From Liopterus haemorrhoidalis (Eukaryota; Arthropoda; Insecta; Coleoptera; Dytiscidae): 64,000 nucleotides of DNA. The position numbers and the translations under genes are program-made. Where the stretch lies: assembly GCA_963971575.1 (NCBI GenBank), contig OZ020616.1, forward strand, positions 41,258,250-41,322,249. The letters run 5' to 3'. How positions within the stretch are numbered: the first letter of the stretch is position 1; each line of letters begins with the position of its first letter. Below, one piece after another: positions 22,236-33,639 of this stretch. Below the pieces are notes generated by a model, which made no database searches, was not told the origin of the DNA, and was given only the letters and a program-made list of their open reading frames with translations.

Positions 22236-24513
22236 CAGAGGTCGCCAAAGTGGTCTATATAGACCCCCAGGGGTCTATTTAACAAAAGCGGGGGTCGATC
22301 TGAGCCAGGGGGTCGAATGGGGGTCGATCCGAATCGGAAGGGTCGATTGGGGGTCGAAAAAAAACAGTTCTTAATACGCAAATCACACATACCTAATTGA
22401 GTATGTAAAATTTGTGAATGTTTTTATAATTGACTTAATATCAGTTTCTTTATAGAACATAAATTAATAAACGTATATTTATTCGGGTGAAACAAGTATT
22501 TACGTACCAGCGCGCAGTGGCACGAACTCTGCACTTCTGGTTTATAGGTCATATGCATATGTGCGCTTGTCCAAATGTCACGTGTGACGAGTGTTGACGT
22601 TACAAACGCAAATATCATACGCAGTTTCAGCTATCTTTTCAAACTGTGAACAGTGTTAGATAAAAAAAATAAAGAACTTGAATTTTTCAAAAAACTTAAA
22701 GAAAAATTTACATGTCGACCAACTATAAAAAGTTTTATGAAGCAGTCTACTAAAGTTGAAACTGAAGGAGGATTAATAGCTTCGTACAAGATTTCGCTTA
22801 ATATAGCAAAGAGGGGGAAACCACACACAATCGCTGAAGAAGTTGTTATAGCTGCAATAAAGACGTCATTGAGGATGTAATGAAAAAAGACTCTGTTAAT
22901 ATTTTAAAGTCATTGCCTTTAAGTGTAAATTCTGTAAAACGGCGTATCGACGAAAAGGCTGAAGAAATAGAAAATACGGTAGTTTCAGAGCTAAAAAAGT
23001 TCTCTATTCAACTTGATGAATCTGTTTTTGGTGTTTCTGCTATTCTTATGGTGTACGTTGTATATTTCAGTAAAATTAAAGGACAAGTCATTGATGAATT
23101 TTTATTTGCTAAATATCTCGAAACTGATGGAAAAGGAGAGACAATTTTTAGATGTTTACCAGAATATTTAAATAAATATGATATTCTGCTTGAAAATATA
23201 ATAGCGGTAGCCACAGATGGGGCACCTGCTATGGTACGCGTTACCGAGGTTTTGCTACATTTCTCAAAGAAAAAGTGCCCGGTATTCGTACTATTCATTG
23301 TGTGTTGCATAGAAACAACTTAGTAGCAAAATATCTGAGTCCAGAGTTACATAAAGCTTTACAGTTTTGTATTAAGTGTATCAATCAAATTAAAGCCCAA
23401 CCTCTTAAATCAAGATTATTTTCCAAACTTTTTGAAGAAAACGACGAGTTATTTAACCAATTACTTCTGCACACCGAAGTTAGATGGTTGTCTAGAGGTG
23501 TATGCTTGCAAAGGCTCGTTGAGTTATTTGACTCCACGACAGAATTTCTCAGCGAAATAAACCCTGTACTGAGTGATGAACTCCAAAACTTATTTGGAAA
23601 ATTTAATGATGTCCAAACAAAGCTGCAAGGAAAAGATGTAACAATTATCCAAGCTCGAACAATACTGTTAGGCTTCCAAGTAAAATTAAATTTATGTAGA
23701 TCTTCATTGCTACGTAAGGATTATCAGTATTTTTCAAATCTGCGACAATTAGAAATAAAAGAAGAAGACTTGGTAATATATACAAGTCATCTTCAAAAAT
23801 TGAGCGACGTTTTAAATTGCGCTTTGTTGATTTGGAAAACATTGACTGGATTATTGCGCCATTTTCTGCTCAAATTGAAAACGTGGACATCAACCTGCAA
23901 GATGAGCTTGCTGAATTATTATCGGGTCTTGAAGCAAAGATGCTTCTTAAAAATTTAACAATAAGCAAATTTTGGACAAATATAAATATAATGCAAAAAT
24001 ATGTAAAACTTTACGAAATAGCTCAGCCATTTATGCTAGCATTTCCAAGTTCCTATATGGTTGAAGCCGGTTTCAGTCACGTAAGTTCAATCTTAACTAA
24101 GTACAGAAATAAATTAAATGTGGAGTTTCGAAGGGATTTAAGATTAAAATTGACCAATTTTGAACCTAATATAGTGAACCTTGCAAAAAAAAAACACCAG
24201 ACACACCCATCTCATTGATTAAGAAGCAATAAATCTGTAGTTACTTTACTTATTATTTCTACTTATTTATAATTACTTATTATTTAATAAATATTAAGGT
24301 ATTTAAATTTCAACATTAATATATTTTTCATAAAACTATTGTTACACAATGTACTATTACTTTAATAAATGTTTAAAATCATAAATTAAATGTACAAACA
24401 CAGTATCTAATAGCTTTTTATTTTAATTAACTGAAAATTACTTTTATGGGGGTCGATGGAGATTTCGAAAAATTATATAGGGGTCGATGATCAAAAAAGT
24501 TTGGCGACCCCTG
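22236..24513 (+). mobile_element. Near-full-length hAT transposon
   Basis: Ends CAGAGGTCGCCAAAGT and, reverse complemented, CAGGGGTCGCCAAACTTT are inverted repeats. The 8-mer CCCTAGGT is exactly duplicated at 22228-22235 and 24514-24521. Both subterminal regions carry GGGGGTCGAT motifs (about 22285-22345 and 24450-24490). At 2278 bp it holds most of a transposase gene, making it the most complete hAT in the window. Confidence 0.95.
22653..24218 (+). pseudogene. hAT transposase, ZBED5/SCAND3-like, frameshifted
   Basis: Three frameshifts (near 22858, 23240 and 23815) split one protein. In order: LEFFKKLKEKF, the stretch that normally follows a BED zinc finger; a helical linker with ISLNIAKRGKPHTIAEE; the DDE core start FSIQLDES; VATDGAPAMV with the second catalytic Asp; GIRTIHCVLHRNNLVAK with the conserved Cys/His segment; TEVRWLSRGVCLQRLVELFD, the W-containing hAT insertion domain motif; and a C-terminal dimerisation region with SYMVEAGFSHVSSILTKYRN. 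The protein is like ZBED5/SCAND3/FAM200 family transposases. The BED zinc finger itself is not found, so the 5' coding part is lost. Inactive. Confidence 0.9.
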
Positions 24514-24521
24514 CCCTAGGT

Positions 24522-24800
24522 TATTTTCACGTCTCTACGGTTTCATGTATGTTACGTTACACGTTACGAGGCTTTCACAAATTGGCTAATTCCAAAAAGT
24601 TTCTACATTGGATTAAACATTAATAGCCGTTATTGCTCTGCGCCAAAAATATTAACTAACCAACTCAGACTACTGAAATCTTTAAAAAAAGATTATAGTT
24701 AAACCACGACCTCAAACTCAATACTAATGCACTCTACTATATCCGTAAGAAAAATGAGCGCCATATCGCCGACACTATCAAATTTTGGATAGATTTCATC
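24522..24800. other. Unassigned DNA
   Basis: No feature recognised in this interval. Confidence 0.35.
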
Positions 24801-24804
24801 AACG

Positions 24805-25065
24805 ATGCCTAAGAACAATATTGCAAGTAAAATGGCAGGATCACGTCTACAATATATCTGTTCTCAACAGGGCCAACTCCACAAATGTAGATGTATGCTA
24901 GAAAACGCAGCTAATTTACCCTGAACTGCAAACTGGTGTTCGTAATATAGAAGCCCCGAAGAAAAGATATAAAAACGGGTTACTACAGACACTTAAAAAT
25001 ATGAATTTAAGCTGCCATAATTGGAAAGAGTTTTACGGCCTTATTTACGGCCAAATAGGTCTCTT
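24805..25065 (+). pseudogene. Short non-LTR retrotransposon C-terminal fragment
   Basis: A plus-strand stretch reads VKWQDHVYNISVLNRANSTN followed, after a frameshift, by GVRNIEAPKKRYKNGLLQTL. This resembles the C-terminal region of some non-LTR polymerases (RWQDRVTN.EVL.RA.STSIE, then a basic GRPRKRYKD block). Only about 80 codons survive. Confidence 0.5.
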
Positions 25066-25069
25066 AGAC

Positions 25070-25849
25070 ATCTTACAGTCCATGGAAGCCGAAGGCACAA
25101 CACTCTATAAAATAAATATATTGATTGTGACTCCTATAGTTGAAATCAACGAAGGATTATTATTACTTAGACCGTTATAGTGTTTGAAATACAGGTTAGT
25201 TAAACTGGTTGCATAACCTAAAACGTCATTGCAATTAGTCGTCGTTGGGTTTGTATCACTTGTATACTAATTGAATCTATCAAGATGTACATCTATTCCA
25301 TTCCAGGGACGCTTAGTATTCTCAAATAAGGTATCATTTAAATTTTAAGTTAATCGTATTATTTTATCTGTGGGAATCAGGAATTTAATCTAAAATTATA
25401 ATTTTGGTGTTCTAGATCAAATAAATTTAAATCTTGTGAAGAACTAAAACAAAACCGTACTTATTCAGAGCTAGTGTTCATGTAATACCGACGGGTAGCT
25501 TCTTTACAAAGTGTGCACCGCGACGCCTCTTATTAGGAGTGTCTGCAGCTTTTGGCACAATGAGATCTCGGAGATAAGAATGCGTCAATGGAAATGATTT
25601 ACTGAATAGATTAAAAGTCCAATGAGAATTCTCCTATCTCCGACCAAATGTACTTATATATTTTAATATCTATTCAACGGGTGTTTTATTAAGGGAACAT
25701 TTCTATGATTCATAGAATTTTCAGGATATATTGCCTTTCTTATACATATTTATCATAACTTTGGTCTATAAGATCATATATTTTCCCCAGATATACTCTC
25801 TCTTTCTATCTCTCTTCTTGAGTACTGTTAGTCAAGATTATTTTTTGTA
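25070..25849. other. Unassigned DNA upstream of the non-LTR element
   Basis: No endonuclease domain of the downstream retrotransposon could be recognised here, which suggests 5' truncation. A short (CT)n stretch lies near 25797-25820. Confidence 0.4.
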
Positions 25850-25859
25850 TTATGCAGAC

Positions 25860-27968
25860 TTTATTTTACGACGCTTCAACAACTTGGATTTTAGCGTCTT
25901 ACATGTTACAAATTATTTATTACTAAATTACATGTTATTTCCTTGCTTAACGACAGTATTTGTTCTAGCATGGTAAAAAAAAGTATAACTATAAAAAAAA
26001 GAAAAAACTGGATTACGCAAGGTATTATCAATTCTATTAAATGTAGGGATAATATGTATAAAAAACTTAAATCGAACCCCACTAATACTGAACTTAGAAA
26101 AACGTTCAATACATATAGGAACAAACTGAATGGTATTATTAAGAAAGGTAAAGCGATATTTTATAAAAATAAAGTTTTAGAGGCCGGCAATGATACTAAG
26201 AAAATATGGAATTTATCTAGAGAAGCAGTTAATGCGTCATCTTCTGTTCATAAAATTAAACAAGTTACTACTGCCGATAATAGATCTATTTCCGATAATA
26301 AAGAAATGGCAAATATTTTTAATGATTATTTTTTAAATATTGCCAAAAAAATGGCGGATGGTATTAAAATGAGTAATAATTACGAACACACTATAACACA
26401 TAACTCTAAAACATTTTTCTTTTCTCCAATCTCAGCTGTCGAAATAATTAATGCAATAGATTCATTAAATTCTAGTAATTCTTCTGGGTTTGACGGTTTT
26501 TCTGCAAAAACCATTAAAAACATTAAGAACTCAATTGCGGTACCTTTGTCAAATCTCTTTAATAAATGTGTACTTCTGGGACACTATCCTAAAAAGCTTA
26601 AAATAGCCATAGTCAAAGTTATTCATAAAACAGGCCCTAAGAATATCCTTGGCAACTATCGGCCAATATCACTGGTTTCGGTATTTTCTAAGATATTCGA
26701 AAAAATAATAAAGTTTAAAATGGATGAATTCTTAGATAGTTATTCTATTCTATCAAATAATCAATTTGGATTTCGACGCAATAAATCCACTAATAATGCC
26801 ATAAGTAGTCTGGTGTCTGATATTTATCATAACTTTGAGAAAAACAAATTTTCGGCAGCGATTTTTTTAGACCTAGCGAAGGCTTTTGATACTGTCAGTC
26901 ATTCCCGATTAATTTCCAAACTTGAGACTTATGGCTTTCGCGGTAATACTTTAAATCTTTTAAAGAGCTATTTAAATGATAGAACACAATATACTTCTAT
27001 CAATAATGTTCTGAGCCAACCGGGTTTTGTTTCTACAGGTGTCCCACAAGGAACGGTACTAGGTCCATTACTATTTCTTATCTATATTAATGATTTACTC
27101 TATCTCAATCTAAATGGGCTTTTATTGTCTTATGCTGATGACACTGTGTACTATGTGCCTGAAGACAGCTTGAATAATGTTTTCAATAACATCTGTCAGT
27201 CTTCAGAAAATGAAATCATGGCTAGATTCGAATTTATTATCGCTAAACCTTACTAAAACTTACATTGTACCTTTTATGTGCCAGAAAACCAGATTACCTA
27301 ATTTTAGTGAAATCATACTTCATGATCAAAACTGCAATTATGCTGAGCTATCAAGTTGTAGTTGCCCCAGCAAAATAGAAATTATAAATTCCACAAAATA
27401 TCTAGGATTATATCTGGATAGTTGTCTCACTTGGAAAACAAATGTGAATCATGTTATTGGAAGACTACGTAAAACTATATATTTGTTTAAAAATCTGAGA
27501 TATTGTACGAACCTGTCTACCCTTAAAATGATATATTTTGGTGTAGTTCAATCAATTTTAACTTATGGTATTTTATTTTGGGGAGGTGCCAGTAAAACAG
27601 TAATTTACAATATTAAAACTACACAAAAATTAATACTAAAAGTCATACTAAACAAACCACGTAGATTTCCAAGTGAGAAACTATTTGAAATTACGGGTGT
27701 TCTGAGTGTACCGAAACTCTTCTTGTTTAACATCGCTCAATATTTTTTTAAGGAAAAACATAGTCTCTTTAGAACGCTACATTTACCAAAGCATTTATAT
27801 TTTACGAGAGGTAAAAAAATTGGACGTTGTAAGGGCTCAAACTATTTCAAAAAGAAAACGAACCAGTTCTTTATTAATATTTTACCAAAATTATTTAATG
27901 TTCTTCCTGAGAAGATTAAAAATAATCTTTTTACATGCTCCAGTCATTCTTTAAAAAAAAACTATTAA
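25860..27968 (+). pseudogene. Reverse transcriptase of the non-LTR element, one frameshift
   Basis: An uninterrupted frame runs from about 25943 to 27225. It holds a basic linker (KKRKNWITQGIINSIKCRDN), the RT blocks NYRPISLVSVFSKIFEKI, NQFGFRRNKSTNNAISSLVS, FLDLAKAFDTVSHSRLISKL (first catalytic Asp), TGVPQGTVLGPLLFLIYIND, and SYADDTVYYV with the catalytic Asp pair at 27137-27142. A single frameshift near 27225 moves to another frame with WLDSNLLSLNLTKT, then STKYLGLYLDSCLTWKTNV (thumb) and ILTYGILFWGGA, ending at 27968. Catalytic residues are intact. No RNase H domain follows. One frameshift is the only visible lesion in this part, so the copy is fairly young. Confidence 0.9.
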
Positions 27969-28069
27969 AAAATGGATACTCAGTATGCCCGTTTACGTTA
28001 TTAATTCTATAATTTCAAACGTTTAAACTGTGATAATATATTTCTCTTTTGCATAACTCTCATTTTTTT

Positions 28070-28133
28070 CCCTTTTATTTATTTTTTATTAGTTAATTCA
28101 TTAATTTATTTATTTAATTATTTATCTTCCTAT

Positions 28134-28212
<79 letters not shown>

Positions 28213-28215
28213 CTT
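28070..28215 (+). repeat. (ATTT)n microsatellite
   Basis: Near-perfect tetranucleotide repeat TTTA/ATTT, most regular from 28132 to 28210, within the 3' region of the non-LTR element. Confidence 0.95.
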
Positions 28216-28899
28216 TCTTCTACTTGAAACTTTTTGAGATCTGGAGTTTATTATTCCATTTACTTTTCTTAATTTGTATTATTGAACTTTTATTCTGGTA
28301 CAGTATTATTTTATTTGTTTTATTGTTTTATTGTTATTATCATCTATTATTTTTATTTGTATATTTTATTTTATTTATTTTTAATATATTTATCTTTATC
28401 ATATATTAATTTATTTAGTAATTTGTCTACATCAGTTTTTTTTCAAATTTTTCTTATTTAAATTTTTATTTTATTTTACAATTCTTTTTTAAATTTCTTC
28501 TTTATGATTTCATTATTGTCACCACAAGATACTTCGTATCTTTTATGACAGCATTTTTATCATGTGTATTTACTGAAGAATTACATTTATATTATTATTC
28601 TAACTTTTGTATTTGTTTATATTATTATATGTATGCATACATTTTATTTATTGTTAAGTCTATTTTATAATTTACCTTCAATGTATCAATGTATCAATGT
28701 TATATGAAATGTGTTACATACATTTGTATAATCGATGTAATATTTATTTCGTTCAAATACAAATACAAAAAAAAAAAAAAATACAAAATACAAATATTTT
28801 CTTATATTTTACTGTAATATTATTATATTAAGAACACATATACATACGTACATACATATATACACACTTACATACATTTATATTTAAATTTGGTTGACA

Positions 28900-30255
28900 C
28901 GTTTTGAGTTTGTCAGATAGTTCAATAGGTTACTGATGGCCTCGCGCGTGTTCTTCAGTGCTTCTCTTAGGTTGTCTGGTATGCTGTAATTCTGGAGAAC
29001 GTACTAATACTTCTCACATTTTTGATGATATGATCCACTGTCGTAATTTCATTACAATGATCGAAGATATTGGCGTTTCTTCCATTTAAAAGGTGTTCAT
29101 GAGTAATTTTTGTGTGGCCAATTCGCAGTCTTGTAAGGGTCGTTTGCGTTTTTCGGTCACAGTTGATGTTCTATATATTAATGTCTTCTTTGATATTTCG
29201 TAGTTTATTACTGTTGTCTATTCTACGCCATCTCTGCATCTGTTCCTTATAAGCGGTTTTTGAAATAATTTCGAACACGTACTTTTGTGGGATGGTTGGT
29301 TTTGCTCGTGGTGCATCATTTTTGTTCTAAGGAACTGATCAATTTATTCGTTACCAGGGATGCCCTTATGGTTTAGGATCCAGAGGAGAGTTATTATATG
29401 TCCTATATTTTGCTGGGTGTTGTGGATTATGTCTTGGATATCCTGTACGCCTTTTTCCTTGGTATTTGTGTTGATGATTTCTGTTATGGCATTAAGGGAA
29501 TCTGTACATATGATAAACGTATTTGTGGAAGCGTTAGTACATATATCTTCTATTGCCATTTTATGCTTGTTATTTCGGCGATATTGTCTGTTGTTTCTGG
29601 AGGAAGACTATAGCATTTGGTGGTAGAATTGTTCTTGAATCCTACGATGTATTTATTACGGTGTTGAGAGGCGTCGGTGTAGAGAGGCTGCATTTTCTGG
29701 TTGTTCTTCACAAATTTTCTTCTTCTACGGATTTGGTATTGGCCGTGGAACTTTTCTTAAACTTGTTGAGTCGGAGGTTTATAGATGATACTTGTTTGGT
29801 CCAGGGGGTAAGCTATGATGTGTGGTTGCATCTATTATGTTTCAATTGAGGTTTAGGTCTTTAAGGCTATTATTGATGGTTTTGTGGATAGATGTTTTAC
29901 ATCTTGGGATTATTTTTCCATTAGTATTTGCTAGGACTTTTTTGTTTAGGGTTAGTGGCTATTTTGGAAGCATATTTTAAGAGTAGCATTTTTCCTCATG
30001 CTCTTTAGGTCGATGTCTCCTGCCTCATTGATGATACTGCTTATTGGACTCGTTCGATATGCTCCTATGGCTAATGGTGTAATTCTGTGGCAAATCTATC
30101 AGCTACAGACGATCGTATCTACGGAGTTGTTTTATGTGTTGTTATGGACAGTTTCTTATAGATTTTGTCGGTCAGCTTACACATTTGCCACAGAATTACA
30201 CCATAAGTTTACTTTTAAACTCACACAAATTCACCACATTGCTCTGTTAAGTTCC
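28900..30255 (-). pseudogene. I-like non-LTR retrotransposon, RT tail, RNase H and C-terminus
   Basis: Minus-strand reading gives, from 30060 downward, degraded blocks of the post-RT region (AYRTSPISS-like, then TLKYASKIATNPKQKSP). An RNase H domain follows: TFIICTDSLNAITEIINTNT with the catalytic Asp in TDSL (29344-29559), and LWILNHKGIPGNE (normally WIPSHKGI.GNE). Downstream are DCELATQKLLMNTF in place of the usual TRLRIGHT.LTH block, and NITIFDHCNEITTVDHII, the Cys/His motif region. Frames change often. It resembles the plus-strand I-like element at 17.5-20.1 kb but is not the same copy. Confidence 0.8.
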
Positions 30256-30259
30256 AGGC

Positions 30260-30685
30260 TCTTTCAAGCATCTTGTAGACCAATATTCTCTGGATCTTAT
30301 GTGAGCTAATCAATCCATTTTTTTTTAAGGACTACGGACAAATATGGTTCCTTTTGATCCTAATTGAAGCATAGAGCCTCAACGAACTTGCTACATTTTA
30401 TTCTGTTTTGACTCATCTCTTTTAGTCCTTTCCATGTTTTTCCGCCTTCAATGGTTTATCGTGTCTGCTTAGTTTTCTGCTTCCTTGAGGATTCCAGTCT
30501 AGCGTAATTTTACTAATTGATTTTGAGTCTTTTCGAAGAGGATTCGTACTTAATTCGTAAAAGTTTATGACTCGTGCATTTTCTCTGTCGCAACCTACGG
30601 TCTAGTAACAATGATTTTAATGATTAAATGTGCCAACCGACTAAAAGTCACCCAGTGAGTCATGAAATTGACCTTCCAGTTATCC
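30260..30685. other. Unassigned DNA
   Basis: Possibly remnants of the adjacent non-LTR elements; no block could be named. Confidence 0.3.
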
Positions 30686-30689
30686 ACAG

Positions 30690-30965
30690 CAATCCCAAAT
30701 CACAAATATTGGGAGCCGAATTGCATCCTTTAAATGGAACTGGGTTAGCCATGGAGTCAGCCACGACACTGACTAATGTACAAATAAAATAGTTCACTGG
30801 CGTCCAAGAATTTACAATCGTAGTGCTGGAAGACCTCAAAAATCTGGCTGGACGATATAAAAAAAATAAAAGGGGGAATTGGCATCAACTTGGCTAAGGA
30901 TAAGACAATATAGGAGCCTGTGTTCAGGAGTCGACAAAAAATTAAGACTGAAATAAGAAGAAGAA
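30690..30965 (+). pseudogene. RTE-type C-terminal fragment
   Basis: The plus strand reads KWNWVSHGVSHDTD, then IVHWRPRIYNRSAGRPQKSG and a degraded WT.DI block, then NWHQLG. This is the C-terminal signature of RTE polymerases (KW.WAGH.AR..D.RW...L.WRP, GRP..RW.DDI, W.Q.A.DR..W). About 90 codons with at least two stops. Confidence 0.7.
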
Positions 30966-30969
30966 AGTA

Positions 30970-31650
30970 CTATGCAAAATGATTAAGGATGAACTGATAG
31001 ACCCTGTGGTGTAAGTTTATTAAAATACAGCTTCAGATACTATAATCACGATTAAATTTACTATAAGAAAATAAAGTTGCTTTTATTTCGTGTTGGATCC
31101 TACCCTTAAATGAAATACTATAACACTATCTTTGATCTTTTTATTAGGTTAGAAAAACTGTTGCCTAAAGCACAATAAAAATGATTCCCTGGAAAATTCT
31201 TAAAACTTATTCCTTTTCTTAAATCATTTTAAATTGTAACAACTGAAAAATCGATACCATTTTATTCTTAAACATTTATATCTTGGAATTTTCATTATTA
31301 GATTGAAATGTTCCTACATCAAAGATTAATAAATAAACAGGAAAATAATAGAAAACTCATGGAAAATGCCAGCCCATTCTTTGAATTAAAAACATGAGAA
31401 GTTAAGTATTTACGACATTAATTTGTAAGTGGATAGTTTGTTTTATTAGCACTTAAGTGCATCTGCTGCTGTATTAGTTTCAATTACTTTCACAAAACTT
31501 TTTAATACGGGAATATTTTAACCTCAAAAGCAAATGTTATATTCTGTTTTAGATTTCAGATCTGGTTCAGAATTCAGTTGAAACTAGCGTTTAGATAACG
31601 ATTCTTATATAATTGGAGTATTACGTATATCAAATAAGCTTGTCGTAGCC
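30970..31650. other. Unassigned AT-rich DNA
   Basis: No feature recognised. Confidence 0.35.
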
Positions 31651-31654
31651 TACC

Positions 31655-31800
31655 TGAGTTCGTTACCATTCTGTCGAGATCTTAGTCTATGTCTCAAGAG
31701 ATGCATAATAAAATGTTACATCGTCTCTACACTCTTGTACGGCGTGGAAGCTTGAGATATGTCAGAAGCTACCGAGAAAAAAAAAGTATCGGTGAGCCGG
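31655..31800 (+). pseudogene. RTE-type thumb fragment
   Basis: The plus strand encodes RDLSLCLKRCIIKCYIVSTL followed by LYGVEA and DMSEATEKK. This matches the block after the RTE polymerase core (L..R..I.KCYVWS.LLYG.ETW.L...T...L). It may belong to the same original element as the 30690-30965 fragment but the order is not collinear. Confidence 0.6.
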
Positions 31801-32012
31801 TCACAAATGAGACCGCGAGTCGGCATAAATTAAATAGTTTTATGCTTAAAAAAAAATAATACAAAATATAGTGCATACAGTATTTTCTGACTTTTAGTAT
31901 AATACTAGTGTGTGTTCGCTATTTAGTCATATATAATTTTGAAAATTTGTGATTTTAGTGCAATACTTGTTTATATTCGCTATTTTGACATAAATGTTTT
32001 ATATGACAGTTA

Positions 32013-33288
32013 TGCCGGGTTTATATTGGTAGAGTAACAGAGCTAGTAACTAGCGCAAGTACTAGGCGATTTACTCTACTATCTTATTTTCAGGATAGTA
32101 GATGTTCATACACAATTGATATACTTATCTTATTTTCTGGATAGTAAGTGTCAAAACACATTTGACATCTTCACTGTGATTTTGTTGTGAAATTATCTTT
32201 TTGCAAAAAATAGTTTATGAATATGAATATACATCGTCGCCGACTTGATGCCATTAAAAAAATGGTATTTTGTATTACATCATTTCAAATTATATTACTC
32301 TAAAAATTATGTAAAACTAGTTATAACGTCTTTAGCTAAGCTGCGGCTATAATATTAAGAATAGATTGATAAAAATTATGTACGTGTCAAATATAAATAT
32401 TACTGACGTTTACAAAACTCTTATAGACGGTGTTACAGCAATAGCACAATACAAAAAAGAAAAAATAGTGAAAAAAATAAGTGAAAACTTTGGCACACCA
32501 AAAATGTTGGATTGGAGATGCGAACACTTCAAAAGAAATATTTGCAATGACTGAATAATTACACAATTCGTAAAATGTCCCATATTTCCATGTGTTCTAA
32601 AAATTTTGGTTAACCCCACCTCCGAGCCCTTGTTCCAAAATTAAAACAAGTTTAAAATGTATTTTCGGCAAAGATTAAAGCATTAGACCTATTTATGGTT
32701 TAATCCCTTTTGAATATGACCATAAAATTTTACAACAAATTTCCTGTATATATTGTGTTTTGCATAAAATTATTAACAAATGTGAAGAATGAATTTACAC
32801 ACATTTTAGGTTTTCAATTATTAAGGTTTTTTAGGGTTTTGCAAGTATGACCACCAAAAAACCCTTATAAGAAAAATAAATGTATATTAAATAAAATTTT
32901 TTAATAAAAATAAATATTTTTAAAAGAGTTTGAAAAGGTTTCATATATCACATGGAATTGTTAAATTGAAAAGAAATCATCAAATAGTACAGCAATGTTA
33001 CAAAATTTATGTAAACAAATAATAACCTATTTGATATGTGTTGTTTTCTATTTGTTATGACAGGTTACCACTTGGCGCCAATTTCATATGTATCAATTTT
33101 GTGTACTACATTACGGCAAAGATAGTAGCTAGTAAATACGTCGACGAGCTAGCTGCTATGCTAGCCCAACTACTGGCAGCTAGTACTCTACTAGCCACAA
33201 TGTCAACTGTTTACACAGAGATAGTGACTAGTTGCTAGTTACTTGCGCTAGTTACTAGCTCTGTTACTCTACCAATGTAAACCCGGCA
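32013..33288. mobile_element. DNA transposon with long TIRs and TTA flanks (PIF/Harbinger-like?)
   Basis: The left end starts TGCCGGGTTTATATTGGTAG and the right end, reverse complemented, TGCCGGGTTTACATTGGTAG. The match runs for about 48 bp through AGAGTAACAGAGCTAGTAAC with one mismatch. TTA lies outside each end (32010-32012 and 33289-33291). A 3-bp TTA duplication fits PIF/Harbinger but the superfamily is not proven, because no transposase was recognised. The 62-codon frame at 32366-32554 is not recognisable. Both ends are strikingly rich in CTAG and TAGTAACTAG-type palindromes. Confidence 0.8.
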
Positions 33289-33467
33289 TTATCTTGAAAC
33301 AAACATTTTCTTGAAACTTTGTGACTTTAGTGCAATATCTTTTTGTGTTCGCTAGTTTGTCATAAAATTTTTATAAACAATAGTTTCGTTAATTGTTGCA
33401 ATATTGCTTTATACAAAACAGAGACATCTGTGAGTTGACCTTGAGACATTATTCAACTTTTTTTAGC

Positions 33468-33630
33468 AACCAGTGACTGTCAAACGGTTTCTGCATCAAT
33501 TTATTAACGTTAACCAGTGATCGTCAAACGGTTTTTGCAACAATTTACAAACGACAACCAGTGACTGTCAAATATTTTTTGCAATAATTTATTAACGTCA
33601 ACCAGTGACTGTCAAACGGTTTTCAAATTA
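33468..33630 (+). repeat. 44-bp tandem repeat, about 3.7 copies
   Basis: The block AACCAGTGACTGTCAAACGG begins at 33468, 33512, 33556 and 33600, an exact 44-bp period. The copies differ by scattered substitutions. Confidence 0.93.
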
Positions 33631-33639
33631 TTATTTTTT

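Larger units (their letters stand above)
25850..28795 (+). mobile_element. Non-LTR retrotransposon (Jockey/CR1-like group), 5' truncated
   Basis: The element comprises a reverse transcriptase reading frame followed by a long T-rich 3' region with an (ATTT)n block (about 28070-28215) and a tail built of CAAATACAAATAC and an A-run ending near 28795. Upstream coding can be followed to about 25860 but no AP endonuclease is recognisable, so the insertion is probably a 5'-truncated reverse transcription product. Target duplications were not resolved. Confidence 0.85.

Noticed and set aside
22653..24218. Domesticated ZBED-type host gene
   Set aside because: Terminal inverted repeats, an exact 8-bp duplication and three frameshifts show it is a dead transposon copy.
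29360..30309. Several plus-strand frames of 70-103 codons
   Set aside because: They are antisense to the minus-strand I-like RNase H and RT-tail remnant and have no domain of their own.
33468..33630. CRISPR-like repeat-spacer array
   Set aside because: The 44-bp period is a simple tandem repeat without unique spacers, in a eukaryotic context.
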